The notes: generated by a model not told the origin, from the sequence alone. 64,000 bases of DNA from Sphingobacteriales bacterium (GCA_016719635.1 JADJYT010000001.1:248001-312000); one strand, 5' to 3'. Numbered from the stretch's first letter, positions 45,399 through 54,753 are shown. Numbers and translations are program-made.

Positions 45399-46285
45399 TG
45401 GATAGAATCATTTATTTTATGCCGGGTAATGAAGCCATTGCGTATGCCATCTCGCATAAACTGGTTATTCCTATCGGGGAAATGACATTGCATACCTTTC
45501 CGGACGGAGAAACCTATGTGCGCTTACTTTCTGATGTCCGGGAAAAGGAAGTGATATTCATTGATTCGCTGCATCAACCGGATACAAAATTTTTACCGCT
45601 CTATTTTTTATGTAAATTGCTCAAGGATGAAGGTGCGATGAAAATCACATTGGTAGCTCCTTACCTAGCCTACATGCGGCAAGACAAACAGTTTCATTCC
45701 GGAGAAGCGGTGACCAGCTCCTATTTTGCAGCACTGTTAGCCTCTTTTGCAGATGAATTGATTACCATAGACCCTCATTTGCACCGAAGAAGTTCCATGA
45801 ATGAAATCTATCCGATTCCCTGCAAGGTCTTACACGCCACTTCTGTCATTTCCAGCTGGATAAATACAAACATAGAGAAGCCTTTGCTCGTGGGGCCGGA
45901 TAGTGAAAGTGAACAGTGGGTAACGAAGACAGCAGAAAAAATGAACACACCTTTTATAGTTTTGAATAAAACAAGGCTCAGCGACACAGAGGTAAGAATA
46001 TCCGTTCCTGATGTGTATGACTATAAAGACTTCACGCCGGTACTGATAGATGATATCATTTCTACGGCAAAGACGATGATTGTTACCGCAGGCCACCTAA
46101 TGGAATCCGGATTAAAGCCGGCAGTTTGTATCGGGGTTCACGGACTATTTTCAGGAAATGCATACAACGATTTACTGAATTCTGGTGTCGGCAGAGTGGT
46201 GACCTGCAATACCATACAGCATCTGTCCAATCAGATAGATGTGAGCGACTTAATCATCAGCAGCCTGAGTGAGGAACATCGCTGA
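45398..46285 (+). CDS. Ribose-phosphate pyrophosphokinase-family protein
   Basis: 295 aa, PRPP-synthetase fold: N-terminal HTFPDGETYVRL, then VAPYLAYMRQDKQFHSGEAV, DPHLHRR, VGPDSESEQWV and the PRPP-binding loop PVLIDDIISTAKTM. Shorter and more divergent than housekeeping Prs, and clustered with the NMP-phosphorylase gene (TAATG overlap), so it probably serves the same salvage pathway, perhaps making or using ribose bisphosphates. Exact reaction is inference. Confidence 0.87.
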   Translation: MDRIIYFMPGNEAIAYAISHKLVIPIGEMTLHTFPDGETYVRLLSDVREKEVIFIDSLHQPDTKFLPLYFLCKLLKDEGAMKITLVAPYLAYMRQDKQFHSGEAVTSSYFAALLASFADELITIDPHLHRRSSMNEIYPIPCKVLHATSVISSWINTNIEKPLLVGPDSESEQWVTKTAEKMNTPFIVLNKTRLSDTEVRISVPDVYDYKDFTPVLIDDIISTAKTMIVTAGHLMESGLKPAVCIGVHGLFSGNAYNDLLNSGVGRVVTCNTIQHLSNQIDVSDLIISSLSEEHR

Positions 46286-46295
46286 TTTCAGAAAA

Positions 46296-47426
46296 TCACA
46301 ACGAATAAATCTGTTTCAGTTTACCTATGACATAATCCACTTCATCTTTCGTATTGTGTTTAGAAAAGGAAAAACGGATGGATACCCTGTTGTCATCTTT
46401 ATGCAATGCCCTCACCACGTGGGAACCCGCCGAGGCGCCACTGCCACAGGCACTGCCACCACTGCAGCAAATACCTTCCATATCCAGAGCAAACAACAGC
46501 AAGGCTGATTTATCATTCGGCGGAAACGAAACATTCAACACCGTATACAAACTTCTGTCATCTGTATTACCATTAAAACCGATATCTGGAAAGTTCGCTT
46601 TCAGCTGTTCGATAAAATAATTTTTAATACCCCTGATACAGGCTGCATCCTGTTCAAGATTTGCATACGCTTTTTTTGCTGCGGCTGCCAAACCCACAAT
46701 GCCATACACATTTTCTGTTCCGGCACGAAAACCACGCTCCTGCCCGCCCCCGTGAATCAGAGGCTTCACCTTGTTCTGTTTGCGCATAAACAAAAATCCG
46801 GCACCTTTCGGTCCGTGAAATTTATGTGCGGCTCCTGATATAAAATCCACCTGCATCTTTTGAACATCTATCGGTAAATGGGCAAATGTCTGCACTGTAT
46901 CTGAATGAAACAAGGCCTGGTATTGCTTACACAATGTCCCGACTTTCTCAATATCCAGCAAGGTGCCGATTTCATTATTGGCATGCATCAACGTGACCAG
47001 AGTTCTTTTTGAGGAAGCTGCCAGTAAACGGTTCAAATCTTCCAGATCTACATTTCCTTTGTCATCTATTTTGACCAGCTTTATTTCAGCATGCAGCTGA
47101 TCTCTGCAAAAATCGACGGAATATTCCACACAATGGTGTTCAATCGGAGAAGTGATGATGCGTTTCACATCCAGATACATCACCGCACCTTTGACAGCCA
47201 TATTGTTTGCTTCTGTGGCGCCGGATGTAAAGATGATTTCACCGGGTTGGGCATTGATGAGCTGAGCAACGGTTTTACGCGCCTCTTCCACGGCTGCCCT
47301 TGTATCACGTCCAAATGAATATTGCGTAGATGGATTGCCGAAATGTTCTTTAAGATAGGGCATCATGGCTTCCAGTACCTCTTCGTCAATCGGTGTCGTA
47401 GCGGCATTGTCAAAATATACTTTCAT
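46296..47426 (-). CDS. Cysteine desulfurase (NifS/IscS family)
   Basis: 376 aa PLP enzyme moving sulfur from cysteine to iron-sulfur cluster or thiocofactor synthesis. From ATG 47426: YFDNAATTPIDEEVL, GNPSTQYSFGR, FTSGATEANNMAV, the PLP-lysine motif GAAHKFHGPKGAGFLF, GGGQERGFRAGTENV and the persulfide Cys region GICCSGGSACGSGA. Full length. Convergent with the PRPP-family gene (10-bp gap). Confidence 0.93.
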   Translation of the reverse strand: MKVYFDNAATTPIDEEVLEAMMPYLKEHFGNPSTQYSFGRDTRAAVEEARKTVAQLINAQPGEIIFTSGATEANNMAVKGAVMYLDVKRIITSPIEHHCVEYSVDFCRDQLHAEIKLVKIDDKGNVDLEDLNRLLAASSKRTLVTLMHANNEIGTLLDIEKVGTLCKQYQALFHSDTVQTFAHLPIDVQKMQVDFISGAAHKFHGPKGAGFLFMRKQNKVKPLIHGGGQERGFRAGTENVYGIVGLAAAAKKAYANLEQDAACIRGIKNYFIEQLKANFPDIGFNGNTDDRSLYTVLNVSFPPNDKSALLLFALDMEGICCSGGSACGSGASAGSHVVRALHKDDNRVSIRFSFSKHNTKDEVDYVIGKLKQIYSL

Positions 47427-47509
47427 GTAACAGTCAGAAATTTGGAAATTATAAGTCTGTAAAATTAGCAATAAAATCTCATTTACTTTTACCGTTATAA
47501 AGTCTTGAA

Positions 47510-48673
47510 CTAGGCCTCTGCTTTCAGAATAATCCGGAAGGTGGTTCCTTTGGAAGAAGAATCTTTCACAAAAATCTTTCCATGATGATATTCCTCGATA
47601 ATTCGCCTGGCCAGTGTTAAACCCAGTCCCCAGCCTCTTTTCTTACTGCTGTATCCCGGTTCAAAAATCTGTTCAAAACTGTTTTTAGGAACTCCTTTAC
47701 CCGTATCCTGAATATCAATGTTTACCAACCCATCTTTCTCAAAGGCATGTACATGTATCTCACCGGATTCTTCCATCGCATCCAGTGCATTTTTCATGAC
47801 ATTCTCCAGTACCCATTCAAACAGCGGCGGGTTCAGCATGGCAATAATATTTTCATCGGACTTTAGGAGATAGATATTGATTTTTTTAGATGCCCGTTTG
47901 GAGATGTAATCAACACCGTGTTGCAACACGTCGGTCACCCGGTGTCGCTGCAACTCAGGCACCGAACCGATTTTGGAAAATCTTTCGGCAATAAGAACCA
48001 GCCTGTCTATGTCTTTCTGCATCTCCTCAAACATCATCTCATCCTCTTCCGTGTTTAATTTTTCCCGAAGAATGTCAATCCAGGCGGAAAGAGAAGACAA
48101 TGGGGTTCCCAACTGATGCGCCGTTTCTTTGGCAAGCCCCACCCAAACCTGATTCTGCTCCGCCCGGCGGGAAGATGTGAACGCCGCATAACTGATAATA
48201 AAAAACAAGGCGACCAGTGCCAGTACATAAAACGGATATTTACGGATACCGATAAGCAGGTCGGAATCTTTGTAATACAGATACTGTTTTTCACTGTCCG
48301 GTAAATCAATTTCTATGAATTGCCGAATCGTTTTGAGCATTTTCAGCTGATCGGGTAAATAATTTTTATCCTTCACCACCTTGGTCGAATCGAAATTCTT
48401 GTGTGCCAGTATCTCCTCATTGGCATTTGTCCAAATCACCGGGATGTTATCATTATACCTGATCTTATCCAATGCTTTGGATAACTCAATCTCATCTGAC
48501 GTATTGCTGCTCAGCACCTTGTAGGCTTCCGCAATTTCTTCGGCTTTTTTAATCTCTTCCCTTGCAATCGACTTTGCAAGCCGATGTGTATACCATAATG
48601 TAAAAAATATGATACTCACAGCAAACAGGAAAAGCAGGACTTTCCAGCGGTTTCTATGTTGATAGAAATTCAT
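47510..48673 (-). CDS. Sensor histidine kinase
   Basis: 387 aa from ATG 48673. Two membrane helices (about residues 11-29 and 146-164) flank a periplasmic sensor region of about 115 residues. H-box GLAKETAHQLGTPLSSL, N-box NPPLFEWVLENVMKNALDAM, G1 DTGKGVP, F-box FEQIFEPGYSSKK and G2 GWGLGLTLARRI. No response regulator is adjacent, so this is an orphan kinase; signal unknown. Confidence 0.9.
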   Translation of the reverse strand: MNFYQHRNRWKVLLFLFAVSIIFFTLWYTHRLAKSIAREEIKKAEEIAEAYKVLSSNTSDEIELSKALDKIRYNDNIPVIWTNANEEILAHKNFDSTKVVKDKNYLPDQLKMLKTIRQFIEIDLPDSEKQYLYYKDSDLLIGIRKYPFYVLALVALFFIISYAAFTSSRRAEQNQVWVGLAKETAHQLGTPLSSLSAWIDILREKLNTEEDEMMFEEMQKDIDRLVLIAERFSKIGSVPELQRHRVTDVLQHGVDYISKRASKKINIYLLKSDENIIAMLNPPLFEWVLENVMKNALDAMEESGEIHVHAFEKDGLVNIDIQDTGKGVPKNSFEQIFEPGYSSKKRGWGLGLTLARRIIEEYHHGKIFVKDSSSKGTTFRIILKAEA

Positions 48674-48777
48674 TTTAGTAAAAATAGGAAAAGAAACAGA
48701 CAAAAGGAATATTAGATAGTCAAACCAATTAGAATGGCTATCTAGTTGGAGAAGTCGAACCGGCTATCAGTATCTCA

Positions 48778-48810
48778 ATAAAAAAAGTCCCGACATAATG
48801 TCGGGACTTT
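48778..48810 (-). terminator. Terminator downstream of tRNA-Val
   Basis: Perfect 12-bp stem AAAGTCCCGACA/TGTCGGGACTTT with loop TAA (plus-strand sense), followed on the minus strand by TTTTTT. It starts 2 bp beyond the tRNA 3' end. Its core resembles the terminator at 40486-40515. Confidence 0.88.
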
Positions 48811-48811
48811 G

Positions 48812-48886
48812 TGGGCGCACACGGGTTCGAACCGCGGACCCCCTGCTTGTAAGGCAGGTGCTCTGAACCAGCTGAGCTATGCGCCC
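48812..48886 (-). tRNA. tRNA-Val (anticodon TAC)
   Basis: 75-nt cloverleaf on the minus strand: acceptor GGGCGCA/TGCGCCC, D-arm GCTC/GAGC, anticodon stem CCTGC/GCAGG with loop CTTACAA (anticodon TAC), T-arm with TTCGAAC loop, discriminator A, no encoded CCA. Confidence 0.95.
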
Positions 48887-48964
48887 TTTACCGCCTTTTT
48901 GTAAAGGAGTGCTAATATAGAATTATCTAAGCAAATAAAAAACTTTTTTACATTAATTTTAACC

Positions 48965-48979
48965 TGCAACTAGATTGCA
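48965..48979. promoter_or_regulatory. Palindromic operator, upstream copy
   Basis: TGCAA-N5-TTGCA inverted repeat (TGCAACTAGATTGCA). An identical half-site layout occurs 39 bp downstream. The first copy covers the -33 position of the promoter of the TonB receptor gene. A Fur/Zur-type dimeric metalloregulator is a plausible ligand (inference). Confidence 0.65.
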
Positions 48980-48997
48980 TCTTATTTTAAAAACACT

Positions 48998-49005
48998 TAC
49001 ATTTG
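48998..49005 (+). promoter_or_regulatory. Promoter -7 box of the TonB receptor operon (leaderless arrangement)
   Basis: TACATTTG fits TAnnTTTG exactly; TTG at 48975-48977 is about 20 nt upstream as a -33 element. The expected transcription start (about 49010-49013) coincides with the ATG at 49011. Confidence 0.6.
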
Positions 49006-49018
49006 CAATCATGTTGCA
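49004..49018. promoter_or_regulatory. Palindromic operator, downstream copy over the start codon
   Basis: TGCAA-N5-TTGCA (TGCAATCATGTTGCA). It overlaps the -7 box end, the predicted transcription start and the ATG at 49011, so a bound repressor would block initiation. Confidence 0.65.
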
Positions 49019-51344
49019 TAAGCTGACATATTTATATCTTTTAGTTATTATAGGTCTCAACTCCTATTCACAAAACTGCACCATCAAAATTACTGGCAGA
49101 GTGCTGGACGAACATGACAGATCCGCCCTGAGTTTTGCAAATATTTATATCCTTGAACTTCAGACCGGAACGGCGGCAGATGAAAAGGGAAATTTTGAGT
49201 TTTCCGGTATTTGTCCGGGTACATATTCATTTGTCATAGATCATATCGGATGTTCCAGTGATACGGTTATCTGGAGTATTACCCAAAACACCAATAAGGA
49301 CTTTTACCTGGAACATCACGCAGAGGAACTTGCAGAAATCATATCTACAGCATCCAGAACAAATGGTCAGAATTCCCAAAATACCACTGTGCTGGATATT
49401 AAGACTCTCCATAAACTGGAAGGTAAGGATTTAGGTACCATACTATCCACCATTTCCGGTGTGAACCAGCTAAAAACAGGGTCAACCGTCAGCAAACCGG
49501 TCATTCACGGATTATACGGCGACCGTATATCCATTATCAGCAATGGTGTGAAACTGGAAACGCAAGACTGGGGCACAGAGCATGCGCCTGAAATAGATCC
49601 GATGGCATCCAATACGGTTAAAGTGATAAAAGGTGCCGGCAGCCTGGAATATGGTACGGATGCCTTGGGTGGAATGATACTTTTGGAACCGCCTGTTTTA
49701 CAAAAGAATCAGCACCTAAAAGCCGGGTTTAGCCTGGTCGGGCAAACGAATGGGCGTGGTATCATCACTTCAGCAAAAATAGAACAGGGATTCAAAAAAC
49801 AAATCGCCTATTTCGTACAAGGCACGTATAAACGCTTAGGAGACGGACAGGCACCGCATTACAACTTAACCAATACGGGATTACAGGAAGGGAATTTATC
49901 CGCAGGCATAGGCGTACTAAAGAAAAATTGGGATATAAATGCATTCTACTCCTTATATCATCAGGATTTAGGCATTTTAAGAAGTTCGCACATCGGCAAT
50001 TTGACGGATCTGGAAAATGCGATTGAAAGCGATACGCCATTAATAGTAAAACCTTTCAATTACAATATAGAGAATCCAAAACAGGATGTGTACCATCACC
50101 TGGCGAAGATAAATATCATTAAGTATTTTTCCAATCAAAGCCATCTGGATGTCACCTATTCCCTTCAAGTCAACAAGCGTAAGGAATTCGATATCCGTCG
50201 GGGCGGACGCTCCGAAATCCCCGCACTCGATATGCAATTATGGTCTCATAACCTGCTGGGTACCTACAGCCGATTCAAAAGATTCGATTCAAAAGATATC
50301 AGCATGGAAGGTAAAAGCGGATTTAATTTTCTGACCAAACATAATTTTAATAATTCATCTACCGGTATACGTCCGCTGATTCCGGATTATTATCAATATG
50401 GTATCGGCATTTTTGATATGGAGAAAATTCAGCTGCAGCATTTCACGCTGGAATTTGGAGGACGGTATGACTATACCCGTTTTTTAGCACTCCGGTTTGA
50501 CAATAACAATGTCCTGCAAAAACCGGTCTACAATTTCCACACCTATGCATTCACAATTGGCGGAAGCTGGAAAAACACCTCCGGTAATATGCGACTGCAA
50601 AATAATTTATCGTTCAGTTCCCGTTTTCCGAATGCCTCTGAATTGTTCAGCGACGGGCTGCATCATGGCATCGCAGTACTGGAGTTCGGCAACGCGAATT
50701 TAAAACCCGAAAAAGGCATTAAATGGGTTTCCACATTTACTGCTTCCTATAAAAAATATATTCAGGCAGAAGCCACTTTTTACATCTCTAAAATATATGA
50801 TTTTATCTACCTGGCTCCATTACCCAAGCCTATTGTTACCATTCGGGGAGCCTTTCCCGCATTTCAATATTATCAAACCGATGCCCGTTTGCTCGGACTG
50901 GATATAACGATAAGCAGCGAACCAATAGACTTTTTATCGCTCTTCCTGAAATCCAGTATAGGAAGAGGTAAAAATACCAGCATCAATGATCATTTAATTT
51001 ACATGCCGGCTGACAGAATCAGCGCGGGTTTTGAGCTGCACCATGATTTTAAAAAGATCCGACATGTGCACCTGGGAATGAATGTACAACATACTTTCAA
51101 ACAAAAAAACACACCCGTACTGATTGCCGATTATAAGGCCACCCCAAACGCCTATACTGTTCTGAATGCGGATGCCGGCTTTGATTTTGTTCTCAACGAG
51201 CATCACTCCCTCTCCTTTTCTGTAACGGGCGAAAACATAACCAATACCGTGTATCGGGATTACATGAATCGATTCAGATATTACTCCGATGAACCGGGAT
51301 GGAACCTGACCTTCAGAATACGTTACTCATTCACAAAATCTTAA
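49011..51344 (+). CDS. TonB-dependent outer-membrane receptor (predicted metal receptor)
   Basis: 777 aa from ATG 49011: signal peptide (about residues 1-21, ending SYSQ), a carboxypeptidase-like beta-sandwich domain (TGRVLDEHDRSALSFANIYI), plug domain (EGKDLGTILSTISGVNQLKT, PVIHGLYGDRISIISNGVKL, EYGTDALGGMILL) and a 22-strand-type barrel (SYTFKS-like strands, ending WNLTFRIRYSFTKS). A His/Asp-containing HHAEELAEIIST follows the first domain. Together with the two palindromic operators and the lipoprotein downstream it resembles ZnuD-like metal-uptake receptors; zinc is the likeliest ligand but this is inference. Confidence 0.88.
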   Translation: MLHKLTYLYLLVIIGLNSYSQNCTIKITGRVLDEHDRSALSFANIYILELQTGTAADEKGNFEFSGICPGTYSFVIDHIGCSSDTVIWSITQNTNKDFYLEHHAEELAEIISTASRTNGQNSQNTTVLDIKTLHKLEGKDLGTILSTISGVNQLKTGSTVSKPVIHGLYGDRISIISNGVKLETQDWGTEHAPEIDPMASNTVKVIKGAGSLEYGTDALGGMILLEPPVLQKNQHLKAGFSLVGQTNGRGIITSAKIEQGFKKQIAYFVQGTYKRLGDGQAPHYNLTNTGLQEGNLSAGIGVLKKNWDINAFYSLYHQDLGILRSSHIGNLTDLENAIESDTPLIVKPFNYNIENPKQDVYHHLAKINIIKYFSNQSHLDVTYSLQVNKRKEFDIRRGGRSEIPALDMQLWSHNLLGTYSRFKRFDSKDISMEGKSGFNFLTKHNFNNSSTGIRPLIPDYYQYGIGIFDMEKIQLQHFTLEFGGRYDYTRFLALRFDNNNVLQKPVYNFHTYAFTIGGSWKNTSGNMRLQNNLSFSSRFPNASELFSDGLHHGIAVLEFGNANLKPEKGIKWVSTFTASYKKYIQAEATFYISKIYDFIYLAPLPKPIVTIRGAFPAFQYYQTDARLLGLDITISSEPIDFLSLFLKSSIGRGKNTSINDHLIYMPADRISAGFELHHDFKKIRHVHLGMNVQHTFKQKNTPVLIADYKATPNAYTVLNADAGFDFVLNEHHSLSFSVTGENITNTVYRDYMNRFRYYSDEPGWNLTFRIRYSFTKS

Positions 51345-51355
51345 AAAACAGTTTT

Positions 51356-51928
51356 ATGATAAAACACATCTCTTCTGCCGCTTTATTTTCAATTATACTG
51401 ATAACCAATGGTTGTATAAAGGAGCCATTGCCCGTTAACGAATCCGAACTGATTACAACCGTCCAACTTACGCTGACAGATACCGCATATCCTTACAACT
51501 CGTACAGCATTACGTTCAGGGATTTAGACGGCGATGGCGGAGAAGATGCCATACTGACACCCGATACCTTAAGGTTGCCGGCTGACAGAATTTTTAATGC
51601 AAGCCTGCTGCTGTTAGACGAACGGAATCCGGTAGCGGATACCATCAATCATGAAATAACGGAAGAAGATACCGCTCACCAGTTTTTCTATCAGTCCATT
51701 CCCGCTGGTTTCTTATCCAACTTTTCCTATCTCGATTATGATGATAACGGCAAACCGCTTGGATTGGTGTTTAGTTGTCAGTCTGCATCTGGTGCTGCAA
51801 ATGGCGCACTAAAAATTATTCTCCGGCATGCACCCGATAAAAGCGCAGCGAATGTTTCTGAAAACGATATCACCAATGCCAACGGAGAAACAGACATCGA
51901 AATTGCATTTCCGTTAATTGTGCGGTAA
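51356..51928 (+). CDS. Lipoprotein annotated in the type 1 periplasmic-binding-fold group
   Basis: 190 aa from ATG 51356: lipobox ILITNGC then KEPLPVNESELITTV. Repeating beta motif around acidic residues (FRDLDGDGGEDAILTP; FSYLDYDDNGKPLGL) and a conserved C-terminal HAPDKSAANVSENDITNANG. The same lipoprotein type is usually found immediately behind a TonB receptor in Bacteroidota, where it is labelled type 1 periplasmic binding fold superfamily. Many Asp/Glu could bind a metal ion. 11 bp after the receptor gene, so co-transcribed. Confidence 0.8.
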   Translation: MIKHISSAALFSIILITNGCIKEPLPVNESELITTVQLTLTDTAYPYNSYSITFRDLDGDGGEDAILTPDTLRLPADRIFNASLLLLDERNPVADTINHEITEEDTAHQFFYQSIPAGFLSNFSYLDYDDNGKPLGLVFSCQSASGAANGALKIILRHAPDKSAANVSENDITNANGETDIEIAFPLIVR

Positions 51929-51982
51929 TACCGCCCGATGTAAATAATTTCACTCATTTTTATAGAATTGAATTGAAAAATG

Positions 51983-51990
51983 TATATTTG
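51983..51990 (+). promoter_or_regulatory. Promoter -7 box before the DUF2061 gene
   Basis: TATATTTG matches TAnnTTTG, 35 bp before the ATG at 52026. Confidence 0.55.
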
Positions 51991-52025
51991 TAGTACACTA
52001 TTCCTATAGAGTATATAATAGTAGT

Positions 52026-52523
52026 ATGCAAAAGGACAAGCATTTTATCAGTCTGACGAAAGGTGTCACCTGGAGGATTATCGGCACACTGGACACCATG
52101 GTGTTATCGTATATTTTTACAGGAAGCCTCGGAAGTGCCTTGAAAATTGGATTTACGGAAGTTTTTACAAAAATAATCCTGTTTTACCTGCATGAAAGAG
52201 CCTGGTTTAAGATAAAATGGGGGTTAGTAAGGATTGAAAGCCAGAAAATCCTGTCAGAAGAAGAATTGAGTGATTATGAGCACAAAGATGACATTTGGAA
52301 AGAATCACATCTGAGAAGTGTCGTAAAAGGCATTAGCTGGCGAATCGTAGGTACGCTGGACACCATTATTATCGCTACCATATGGACAGGTGATTATACT
52401 ACAGCCTTTAAAATAGGATTTACAGAAGTCATCACTAAAGTCTTCCTCTTTTATTTACATGAACGCATCTGGATGCGCTACACGAGGAAACATGAGACCG
52501 TAAGTGACCTGAACAATAAATAG
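52026..52523 (+). CDS. Tandem DUF2061 membrane protein
   Basis: 165 aa made of two homologous DUF2061 units of about 60 residues: GVTWRIIGTLDTMVLSYIFT ... IGFTEVFTKIILFYLHERAW and GISWRIVGTLDTIIIATIWT ... IGFTEVITKVFLFYLHERIW, joined by a charged linker. Each unit has two membrane helices. Function unknown; DUF2061 is often found near sulfate-assimilation genes, which are not seen here. Confidence 0.9.
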   Translation: MQKDKHFISLTKGVTWRIIGTLDTMVLSYIFTGSLGSALKIGFTEVFTKIILFYLHERAWFKIKWGLVRIESQKILSEEELSDYEHKDDIWKESHLRSVVKGISWRIVGTLDTIIIATIWTGDYTTAFKIGFTEVITKVFLFYLHERIWMRYTRKHETVSDLNNK

Positions 52524-52559
52524 TTGTACATATTGTAATATTAAGTCACATCTTTCTAC

Positions 52560-52567
52560 TAATTTTG
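52560..52567 (+). promoter_or_regulatory. Promoter -7 box before the M13 peptidase gene
   Basis: TAATTTTG matches TAnnTTTG, 17 bp before the ATG at 52585. Confidence 0.5.
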
Positions 52568-52584
52568 CAACCTAATTATTTTTT

Positions 52585-54669
52585 ATGATCTTCAACAAAG
52601 CAATTTTACCGGTATTAATACTTTCGGTAAGTTTTACTGCTCAGTCAGCAGCACCAACAACGGCAAAACCGGCACCTGCCAAAAACAATCCAAAGGCTGT
52701 TAAAGAGGTAGCCATCAGGAAAAGTGATTTCAGCACAACAATCCAACCGGGTAAAGACTTTTATGACCATGTCAATGATAAATGGAGTAAAGCTAATCCG
52801 ATTCCTTCTGACAAATCCAGGTATGGCATGTTTGATGTACTGGACGAACAAAGCAGGATAGTTGTGAAGAAAATTCTGGAAAATGCCGCCAACCAAAAGA
52901 TAAAAGCACCGAAAGGATCCAACCTGCAAATTCTGGGGGACTTCTACAGGAATGCGATGGATACCGTTACCATTAACAAGGTGGGTGTAGAACCTTTAAA
53001 ACCCTGGTTTACAGAAATAGAAAATGCCGCCACGCCATCGGAACTTAGTAAAATACTATCCAGATTAGGTATGCGTAATATTAATTCCCCCCTTGGTTAT
53101 TCCGTGGAAGTGGATGCAAAAAATACAACCAGGTACATAACGTATATCGGGCAAGGCGGATTAGGATTACCGGACAGGGATTTTTATTTCCGCAAGGATG
53201 AAAAGTCCCTGAAAAACCTGGAAGCATACCGGGAGTATATAAAAACACTCTTCCAATTAGCTGGTCTGGATAAAACTGTTTCAGCGAAAGAACAGATGGA
53301 AAATGTTTTGGAAATGGAGACTAAACTGGCCGGTGCTTCCTTATCGAGGGTTGAATTAAGAGATCCGGAAAAAAATTATAATTTATATACAATTGATAAA
53401 TTAAAAGAAGACTATAAGCATATTGACTGGGATGCTTTCTTTACAGAGATGAAAGTATCACCGCATGAAATAGTTGTCGGACAACCGGGTTTCTTTGTAT
53501 CATTAGACAGTATGTTTGCGAATGTACCTCATGACAAGTGGGTTTCCTATATTCAATTTCAATTATTAAACAGCACCGCCAAATACCTGAACGATGCTAT
53601 TGTTAATGCACGTTTTGATTTTTATGGAAAAGCGCTGAGTGGTATAAAAACACTGGAACCAAGATGGAAACGCGTCGCACGGGTTTCAGAGGATAACTTG
53701 AGAGACCTGATCGGACAGGAATATGTAAAAACGAATTTTTCACCTTATGCTAAAAAACGCTCTTTGGATTTGGTAGACAATATCAAGGCATCTTTAAAAG
53801 AGCGAATCAGTAACCTGAGCTGGATGGGTGCTGAAACAAAGGCAAAAGCACTGGAAAAACTGGCTAAAATAGATGTGAAGATAGGCTATCCTGATAAATG
53901 GTGGACTTATGAAAATACGGATGTCAGCAACCAGCCGTTTGTATTAAATGTGCTGAATTGCGCCTATGCAGAAAACTTACGGGTACTGGCAAGGTTAAAA
54001 AAAGACAAGATTGACAGAACAGAATGGGGTATGGGCCCTCAAACGGTAAATGCCTATTACAATCCGTTAATCAATGAAATTGTCTTTCCGGCAGCCATCC
54101 TGCAACCGCCTTTCTTTTATGCTAAAGGCGATGACGCCGTAAACTACGGAGGTATCGGAATGGTCATCGGCCATGAAATCACGCATGGATTTGATGACGA
54201 AGGTAGTCAGTTTGATGCGGAAGGAAACCTAAAGAACTGGTGGACGGAAGAAGATAAAAAAAGCTATCAGGCACTGACAGATAAATTCGTAAAACAATAC
54301 AACAGCTATCTGATTTTTCCCGGAGACAGTTTACATATAAACGGTGAACTTACATTAGGGGAAAATATTGCCGATTTGGGAGGTATGATTATCAGTTTAA
54401 ACGCCCTGAAAAAAGCAACAGGCACTAAAAACACTCTAATCAGCGGACTGACACCTGAACAACGTTTCTTTATCAACTATGCGATTATCTGGCGGGAAAA
54501 TATGCGGCCGGAGTCTATGCGTATGCAAACCTTATCCGACCCGCATTCACTTCCTAAATACAGGGTAAACGGTGTTTTGAGCAATCTGCCTGATTTCCAC
54601 AAGGCATTTAATGTGAAACCGGGTGACGGCATGTATATCAACGAAGCTGACAGGGCAAAAATGTGGTAG
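52585..54669 (+). CDS. M13-family zinc metallopeptidase (neprilysin/PepO-like)
   Basis: 694 aa secreted oligopeptidase. Signal peptide (about residues 1-22, VSFTAQS), N-terminal domain with DFYDHVNDKWSKANPIPSD-type start (KDFYDHVNDKW), and the catalytic domain with NAYYNPLINEIVFPAAILQP, zinc motif IGHEITHGFDDEGSQFD (His530, Glu531, His534), third ligand Glu in GENIADLGG and RVNGVLSNLPDFHKAFN near the end. All key residues present; length normal. Followed by a strong terminator. Confidence 0.95.
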   Translation: MIFNKAILPVLILSVSFTAQSAAPTTAKPAPAKNNPKAVKEVAIRKSDFSTTIQPGKDFYDHVNDKWSKANPIPSDKSRYGMFDVLDEQSRIVVKKILENAANQKIKAPKGSNLQILGDFYRNAMDTVTINKVGVEPLKPWFTEIENAATPSELSKILSRLGMRNINSPLGYSVEVDAKNTTRYITYIGQGGLGLPDRDFYFRKDEKSLKNLEAYREYIKTLFQLAGLDKTVSAKEQMENVLEMETKLAGASLSRVELRDPEKNYNLYTIDKLKEDYKHIDWDAFFTEMKVSPHEIVVGQPGFFVSLDSMFANVPHDKWVSYIQFQLLNSTAKYLNDAIVNARFDFYGKALSGIKTLEPRWKRVARVSEDNLRDLIGQEYVKTNFSPYAKKRSLDLVDNIKASLKERISNLSWMGAETKAKALEKLAKIDVKIGYPDKWWTYENTDVSNQPFVLNVLNCAYAENLRVLARLKKDKIDRTEWGMGPQTVNAYYNPLINEIVFPAAILQPPFFYAKGDDAVNYGGIGMVIGHEITHGFDDEGSQFDAEGNLKNWWTEEDKKSYQALTDKFVKQYNSYLIFPGDSLHINGELTLGENIADLGGMIISLNALKKATGTKNTLISGLTPEQRFFINYAIIWRENMRPESMRMQTLSDPHSLPKYRVNGVLSNLPDFHKAFNVKPGDGMYINEADRAKMW

Positions 54670-54690
54670 CCTTTTTTTTCAAATAAGATA

Positions 54691-54727
54691 CAGGAAGCGC
54701 CGTCTAAAGACGGCGTTTCCTGTTTTT
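54691..54727 (+). terminator. Rho-independent terminator after the M13 peptidase gene
   Basis: 14-bp stem CAGGAAGCGCCGTC/GACGGCGTTTCCTG (one G-T wobble), TAAA loop, then TTTTT, starting 22 bp after the stop codon. Confidence 0.92.
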
Positions 54728-54753
54728 AAGTATTCAGGCAAGAATAAAAAAAG

